Below are positions 59,548-64,000 of a DNA stretch of 64,000 nt, one piece after another. The notes under the pieces were generated by a model. That model did not search any database, was not told the DNA's origin, and saw only the letters and a program-made list of their open reading frames with translations. The stretch covers positions 992,001 to 1,056,000 of the forward strand of contig OX044356.1 in NCBI GenBank assembly GCA_943846715.1. The letters run 5' to 3'. Origin of the DNA: TMED14 sp002378565. GTDB lineage: Bacteria; Bacteroidota; Bacteroidia; Flavobacteriales; Schleiferiaceae. Numbering within the stretch: the stretch's first letter is position 1; each line of letters opens with the position of its first letter. Both the position numbers and the translations under genes were made by a program.

Positions 59548-62208
59548 ATGATTTACCGCATTGCTCTCCTCTTGTTTTCCCTTGGACTGACCGGTTTCAA
59601 CAGCTTGAAGGCGCAACCGACCTATGCCTTTCAGGCTTCAAGCCAAGCAAGCCTCATCAATGCCCTGTCTGATTCTCTTTTAAACCCCTTTGCTGGCGGG
59701 CTGAATAACCCTCAGCTGCACACAATGGACGTCAATGGCGACGGACAGCAAGACATGGTCGTCTTTGATAGGGAAGGTTATCGCTGGCTGGTTTTTGATT
59801 GGCAAAATGGCCAATGGGTTTTTCAGGCCCAATGGGCATCCTGCTTCCCAGCAGTAACAGACTGGGTGGAACTCATTGACTACAACTGTGATGGCATTGA
59901 AGATTTGTTTTGCGCAGCCATTGGTGGCGTAGGCCTCTACGATGGAAGTCGGGTCAATGGCCAACTAACATACACCTGGTCATTGACGGGCAACTACATC
60001 ACAACCAACTACAACACAGGCGGCAACCCCGTCAACCTCTATGTCGCATCCAATGATCGACCTGTCATCAAGGACATGGATGGCGATGGCGACGTCGACG
60101 TGCTCACTTTTGGACTCAACGGCACATCCATTGAATTTCACCGCAACCTATCTGCCTGTGGCATCAACTTTGAAGTGGCAGATTTATGCTGGGGAGATTT
60201 CACGGAATCAGGTGTCACCAACGGCTTGATCATTGATGCATGCACCGGCAGCGAGATTCCCATAGACCCTTTCCAACTACCAGAAGGCAGTCAGCATGCC
60301 GGTTCAGCCATGCTGTCAGTTGACCTGGATGGCAATGGGCTCTTGGACATTCTCTTGGGCGATATCAGCTTCCCTCAAGCTGTTGCCGGCTTCAATGTTG
60401 GCACCGCTAGCCTTGCGAACATTGAGTCACAAGACTCATCCTGGCCTAGCAATGACATCCCTTTGCACCTGCCTGTTTTTCCTGGTTTTTCTGACATCGA
60501 TGCAGACAGAGATGGGCTGATAGACATTGTCGCAGCCCCCAACATGCCAACAGGAATCAGCGACACCAGTGTCTGGCTCTACCGCAATGCAGGTAGCTTG
60601 AGCAGCCCCGACTGGACACTCATAGATTCCAGCTTCTTGCAGCAGACCATGTTAGACCTTGGTCGCTATGCAGTGCCATTGCTGGTCGATCTCAACACCG
60701 ATGGTTTGATGGATCTACTGGTTGGAAGCGCCCGGGGATTGCTCTATTACGTCAACACAGGCACAGCCGCGGTACCAAAGTGGGTACAAAGTCCCTTGAT
60801 TGGAGGCAATCATGGCCTCTTGGATGCCGATTGGACTTCACCCACCCTGGCCGACTGGAATGGTGATGGGCTCAAGGATGTATTGGTGGGGCGAAGTGAC
60901 GGCACATTGGCTCTACTGATCAACAATGGCAATTTTTTCTTACCGGCATTCAACGGGGTATCCACCAATCAATTTGCCGGCATCGATGTGGGCCAAATGG
61001 CAAGCCCTGAATGGCATGATTCGGATGGCGACGGGGACCTGGATCTCTTTGTTGGCAACCAACAAGGCCATGTGGCACATTACATCAACAATGGCGGCAC
61101 TTACAGCTTATCCAATGCCAACTTTGGCGGCATCGAAGCAGATATTAATGGCTTGTATTCAGGCAGAGCCATTCCTCGCATTGTAGATTTTGGCGATGGA
61201 CCTATCATGTTTTTAGGGAGTGCAGAAGGTGGCATCATGCAACTTGATAGTTTAAATTTCACCCTCAATGCACCTGCAGTGGTCAATCACAGCATTGGTA
61301 ACGCCAGCACGTCGACAAGCAGCCTCTTGGAAACCCCTTTTGGCTCCAGCAAGCGAACCGGTCGACACCAATACCTTTACAAAGCATCAGAGCTCAACGC
61401 ATCAGGCATCAGCGCAGCAAGCATTACCCACATCGGCTTCAATGTGATCACAAACAGTGCCCCCTACCTCAGTCAGGGCTTCACTATCACGTTAAAGCAT
61501 GTCAACGAAGACAGCTTGGTCAATTTCAGTCCTGGCGGGCAAACCGTGTTCAACTACATTCAAGTGCCAAGCCTTGGTTGGATGACTGTCCCTTTACAAC
61601 AGGTCTTCAATTATGATGGATCATCTGACCTGATGGTTCAAGTTTGCTTCAGCAAAAATCTACCAAGCACCGACGTGCATTTAAGCGCCCACACCACAGC
61701 CAACCCATCCCATGTCTATGGAGATGTGTTCAACAACAACTCCATGATTTCCGATGGCTGCGTCATGCCTACATTGGGTCATGACAGCTTGCGAATTGAT
61801 ATGGCATTCACCATGGTCCCCAACATGCCAATCAGGCACATCGCTGCAAAGGATGGCCGCATCAATGCGCCAACATTGGCTGACATGGATGGTGATGGTC
61901 ATCCTGAAATGGTTTTTGGCTTATCCACTGGTGGCTTGCGATTCATGCGTGGAGACAGTGCCAGCATCTCTTTGGTTGAACTGACAGGCCCCAATCAAGG
62001 CATGGCCGTCTGGCCAAACCCCGGTCAATCTTCCTTCAGCTTGATTGGCAATGGCAATCCTGTCAATGTGCATCACATCAATGGGCAAACCATGTTGACG
62101 CAAGCTACCGTTGCTCATAAAACCCTGACCATCGACTGCCGGCAATGGCCAGCAGGCTTGTATGTCATTCGCATGGGTGACTTTGCAAGCAAATGGGTTA
62201 AGCCATAA
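59548..62208 (+). CDS. T9SS-exported protein with FG-GAP/VCBS repeats
   Basis: The protein has 886 residues and a signal peptide (YRIALLLFSLGLTGFNSLKAQ). Eight calcium-binding-like Asp/Gly loops punctuate the chain, for example DVNGDGQQDMVVFD, DMDGDGDVDVLTFG, DWNGDGLKDVLVG, DSDGDGDLDLFVG and DMDGDGHPEMVFG, the pattern of an FG-GAP/VCBS beta-propeller. A separate beta domain lies at about residues 580-760. The C-terminus (VWPNPGQSSFSLIGNG, INGQTMLTQA, WPAGLYVIRMGDFASKW) is a clear T9SS type A sorting domain. It is likely a surface or secreted adhesin or binding protein; the ligand is unknown. Confidence 0.9.
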   Translation: MIYRIALLLFSLGLTGFNSLKAQPTYAFQASSQASLINALSDSLLNPFAGGLNNPQLHTMDVNGDGQQDMVVFDREGYRWLVFDWQNGQWVFQAQWASCFPAVTDWVELIDYNCDGIEDLFCAAIGGVGLYDGSRVNGQLTYTWSLTGNYITTNYNTGGNPVNLYVASNDRPVIKDMDGDGDVDVLTFGLNGTSIEFHRNLSACGINFEVADLCWGDFTESGVTNGLIIDACTGSEIPIDPFQLPEGSQHAGSAMLSVDLDGNGLLDILLGDISFPQAVAGFNVGTASLANIESQDSSWPSNDIPLHLPVFPGFSDIDADRDGLIDIVAAPNMPTGISDTSVWLYRNAGSLSSPDWTLIDSSFLQQTMLDLGRYAVPLLVDLNTDGLMDLLVGSARGLLYYVNTGTAAVPKWVQSPLIGGNHGLLDADWTSPTLADWNGDGLKDVLVGRSDGTLALLINNGNFFLPAFNGVSTNQFAGIDVGQMASPEWHDSDGDGDLDLFVGNQQGHVAHYINNGGTYSLSNANFGGIEADINGLYSGRAIPRIVDFGDGPIMFLGSAEGGIMQLDSLNFTLNAPAVVNHSIGNASTSTSSLLETPFGSSKRTGRHQYLYKASELNASGISAASITHIGFNVITNSAPYLSQGFTITLKHVNEDSLVNFSPGGQTVFNYIQVPSLGWMTVPLQQVFNYDGSSDLMVQVCFSKNLPSTDVHLSAHTTANPSHVYGDVFNNNSMISDGCVMPTLGHDSLRIDMAFTMVPNMPIRHIAAKDGRINAPTLADMDGDGHPEMVFGLSTGGLRFMRGDSASISLVELTGPNQGMAVWPNPGQSSFSLIGNGNPVNVHHINGQTMLTQATVAHKTLTIDCRQWPAGLYVIRMGDFASKWVKP

Positions 62209-62238
62209 AAAAAGCCCAATGAGATCACCGGGCTTTTC
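62209..62238. terminator. Bidirectional terminator between T9SS gene and mdh
   Basis: AAAAGCCC (62210-62217), a 12-base loop, GGGCTTTT (62230-62237), T/A runs on both sides. It serves the convergent plus-strand T9SS gene and minus-strand mdh. Confidence 0.75.
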
Positions 62239-62256
62239 TTTGCTTTTTCTGTCCAA

Positions 62257-63186
62257 TCAAAGATCAGCCAATACTGCATTCATGGCGCGAACCTTGTCTG
62301 CACTTGCATTGAATGCTGCTTGCTCCTGGTCGTCCAACTGGTAGTCAACGATGTGTTCCCATCCATTGGCACCAATAACCACGGGCACACCCAAGCAAAT
62401 ATCCTTCTGACCGTATTCACCATCAAGGTATACACAACAAGGGAATATCTTCTTTTGATCCCTGACAATGCTTGCAGTTAAGGCCGCACCAGCTGCGCCA
62501 GGCGCATACCAGGCAGAGGTTCCTATCAAGCCAGTCAACGTAGCTCCACCAACCATGGTTGAAGCCTTCACAGCTTCCAAATCAGAGGCACTCATGTGCT
62601 CCGAAACTGGACTGGACTGGTAACTTGCAAGGCGTGTCAATGGAATCATGGTTGTATCTCCATGACCACCAATCACTACAGCTTGCAGGTCACTGGGCGG
62701 GCATGACATGGCTTGACTCAAATAGTACTTGAATCGGCTGCTGTCCAGAATACCTCCCATGCCAATGATGCGATTCACGGGCAAACCAGACTCCTTTGCT
62801 GCCAGGTAGGTCATGGTGTCCATAGGGTTAGAAATCACTACAAAGACTGCCTCAGGCGAATACTCAAGCGCTGATTTCACAACAGACTTCACAATACCTG
62901 CATTGGTTCCTATCAACTCCTCACGCGTCATGCCTGGCTTCCGGGGGATGCCTGAGGTGATCACAATCACTGACGATCCTGCTGTGGCGGCATAGTCACT
63001 AGTCACACCTGTCACCTTGCCGTCAAAACCGTGCAAGGTGGCACATTGATTCATGTCCATGGCCTTGCCTTCAGCAAAACCCTTTTTGATGTCCAAAAGG
63101 ACGATTTCCTCTGCAAGGTTCATGCGAACCATGGATTCAGCACAGGATGCGCCGACATTGCCTGCGCCTACAACGGTAATTTTCAT
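62257..63186 (-). CDS. mdh: Malate dehydrogenase (LDH-like type)
   Basis: The protein has 309 residues with NAD-binding GAGNVGASCAESM, ITSGIPRKPGMTREEL, SNPMDTMTYLAAKESG, and the catalytic GGHGDTTMIPLTRLA. The Arg in IPRKPGMTREE is typical of malate-specific MDH. It interconverts malate and oxaloacetate in the TCA cycle. It lies 45 bases downstream of gyrB, possibly in one transcript, and ends at a bidirectional terminator. Confidence 0.95.
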   Translation of the reverse strand: MKITVVGAGNVGASCAESMVRMNLAEEIVLLDIKKGFAEGKAMDMNQCATLHGFDGKVTGVTSDYAATAGSSVIVITSGIPRKPGMTREELIGTNAGIVKSVVKSALEYSPEAVFVVISNPMDTMTYLAAKESGLPVNRIIGMGGILDSSRFKYYLSQAMSCPPSDLQAVVIGGHGDTTMIPLTRLASYQSSPVSEHMSASDLEAVKASTMVGGATLTGLIGTSAWYAPGAAGAALTASIVRDQKKIFPCCVYLDGEYGQKDICLGVPVVIGANGWEHIVDYQLDDQEQAAFNASADKVRAMNAVLADL

Positions 63187-63231
63187 TGGTGAATGGATTG
63201 GTTTGTTGCTTGATTAATGATTGTCAACCTG

Positions 63232-64000
63232 TTAGGCGTCAATTTTTGCATACTTCGCATTGGCTTCAATGAAAGCGCGGCGCGGTGGCACCTCGTCACC
63301 CATCAACATGGAAAAGACTCTGTCAGCTTCTGCGGCGCTGTCAATGACAACCTGACGCATGGTTCGCTCCTCAGGGTTCATGGTGGTTTCCCATAGCTGA
63401 TCAGCATTCATTTCACCCAGACCCTTGTAGCGCTGCACAGAAATTCCTGTTTGATCCATGCCGCCCATCTCAACAGCTGCTTTATCGCGCTGATCGTCGT
63501 TCCAAGCATAGCTATGCTTGTTGCCTTTTTTCACCAAGTACAAAGGTGGTGAAGCAATGTAAACATAGCCAGCCTCTACCAACTCCTTCATGTAGCGGAA
63601 GAAGAAGGTCATGATGAGTGTCGCAATGTGCGAACCATCGACATCAGCATCACACATGATGATGATTTTGTGGTAGCGAAGCTTGGTGGTATTCAAAGCC
63701 TTGCTGTCCTCTTCTGTGCCAACACTGACACCCAATGCAGTGAAAATATTGCGGATTTCTTCATTCTCAAAAGCCTTGTGTTGCATGGCTTTTTCCACAT
63801 TAAGAATCTTGCCACGAAGTGGCATGATGGCTTGGAATTTCCGGTCACGACCTTGTTTGGCCGTTCCACCCGCAGAATCACCCTCCACAAGGAATATTTC
63901 GCAAATTTCTGGATCAGATTCAGAACAGTCAGCCAATTTCCCTGGCAAACTTGAACTGCCCAGAACGGTCTTTCGCTGCACCATTTCTCGTGCCTTTTTT
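63232..64000 (-). CDS. gyrB: DNA gyrase subunit B, C-terminal part (cut by window edge)
   Basis: About 256 codons of the 3' end are present; the gene continues past the right edge (frame open from KKAREMVQRKTVL). The TOPRIM motif EIFLVEGDSAGGTAKQGRDR and the metal site MCDADVDGSHIATL are complete, followed by QRYKGLGEMNADQLWETTM. VEGDSAGG marks GyrB, in contrast to ITEGDSASG in the ParE at 18.9-20.7 kb. ATG at 63984 is an internal methionine, not the start. Confidence 0.96.
   Translation of the reverse strand, partial: KKAREMVQRKTVLGSSSLPGKLADCSESDPEICEIFLVEGDSAGGTAKQGRDRKFQAIMPLRGKILNVEKAMQHKAFENEEIRNIFTALGVSVGTEEDSKALNTTKLRYHKIIIMCDADVDGSHIATLIMTFFFRYMKELVEAGYVYIASPPLYLVKKGNKHSYAWNDDQRDKAAVEMGGMDQTGISVQRYKGLGEMNADQLWETTMNPEERTMRQVVIDSAAEADRVFSMLMGDEVPPRRAFIEANAKYAKIDA

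Noticed and set aside
62257..63186. Lactate dehydrogenase
   Set aside because: The active-site loop IPRKPGMTREE has the Arg typical of malate specificity.
1..64000. CRISPR arrays, insertion sequences, rRNA genes, prophage or defence islands
   Set aside because: I looked for spaced direct repeats, transposase motifs and rRNA signatures and saw none; base composition and codon style look even along the window.

Overview
The window looks like chromosomal housekeeping DNA from a member of the Bacteroidota, probably near the Flavobacteriales. Supporting signs are type IX secretion (T9SS) sorting tails, the promoter element TAnnTTTG in front of many genes, a type III glutamine synthetase, a fused SecDF, a DUF3467-type gene after rpoC, and the order tRNA cluster-tuf-tRNA-Trp-secE-nusG-rplKAJL-rpoBC. 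I see no rRNA genes, prophage, insertion sequence, CRISPR array or defence island, and no gene-free stretch longer than 300 bases. The largest gap is 255 bases (21960-22214).

Left part (1-22 kb). A GH3 glycosidase runs off the left edge and appears fused to a serine beta-lactamase-like domain. A plus-strand run follows: small membrane protein, mutL, two rhomboid proteases and an EEP-family hydrolase. Next come a minus-strand peptide-binding lipoprotein and a divergent mtaB. A second plus-strand run holds rfbC, a lytic transglycosylase, uvrA and a LOG-family hydrolase. The minus strand then carries a choice-of-anchor B protein, parC, parE and trhO.

Middle (22-30 kb). ychF is divergent from a transketolase split into two genes with a secreted VWA protein gene between them. 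After that come an ECF sigma factor with a small membrane protein and a Spy-like periplasmic protein, a class-III aminotransferase and a small membrane protein. A strong bidirectional terminator closes this part.

Central minus-strand block (29.6-45 kb). In transcription order it holds xerC/D-type recombinase and hpf, a Thr-Tyr-Gly-Thr tRNA cluster, tuf, tRNA-Trp, secE, nusG, rplK, rplA, rplJ, rplL, rpoB, rpoC and a DUF3467-type gene. rpsU lies just upstream of the recombinase. Hairpins sit between tuf and tRNA-Trp and between rplL and rpoB.

Right part (45-64 kb, mostly minus strand). In transcription order: gyrB (cut by the right edge), mdh, secDF, tatA, glnA, a PorE-like OmpA protein, a PurM-like protein, prfA, pyrF, an RmlD-like reductase, an NSS symporter, a 45-residue one-helix protein and a helix-hairpin-helix-like protein. 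The last three are joined by ATGA overlaps. One plus-strand T9SS cargo gene with FG-GAP repeats lies between secDF and mdh.

I did not find a clear new multi-gene system. The best leads are a MutL that seems to lack its endonuclease motif, TAnnTTTG boxes exactly four bases before start codons (predicting leaderless mRNAs), the VWA gene inside the split transketolase, the translationally coupled small partner of the NSS symporter, and unusual insertions or tails in RpoC, SecDF and the symporter.
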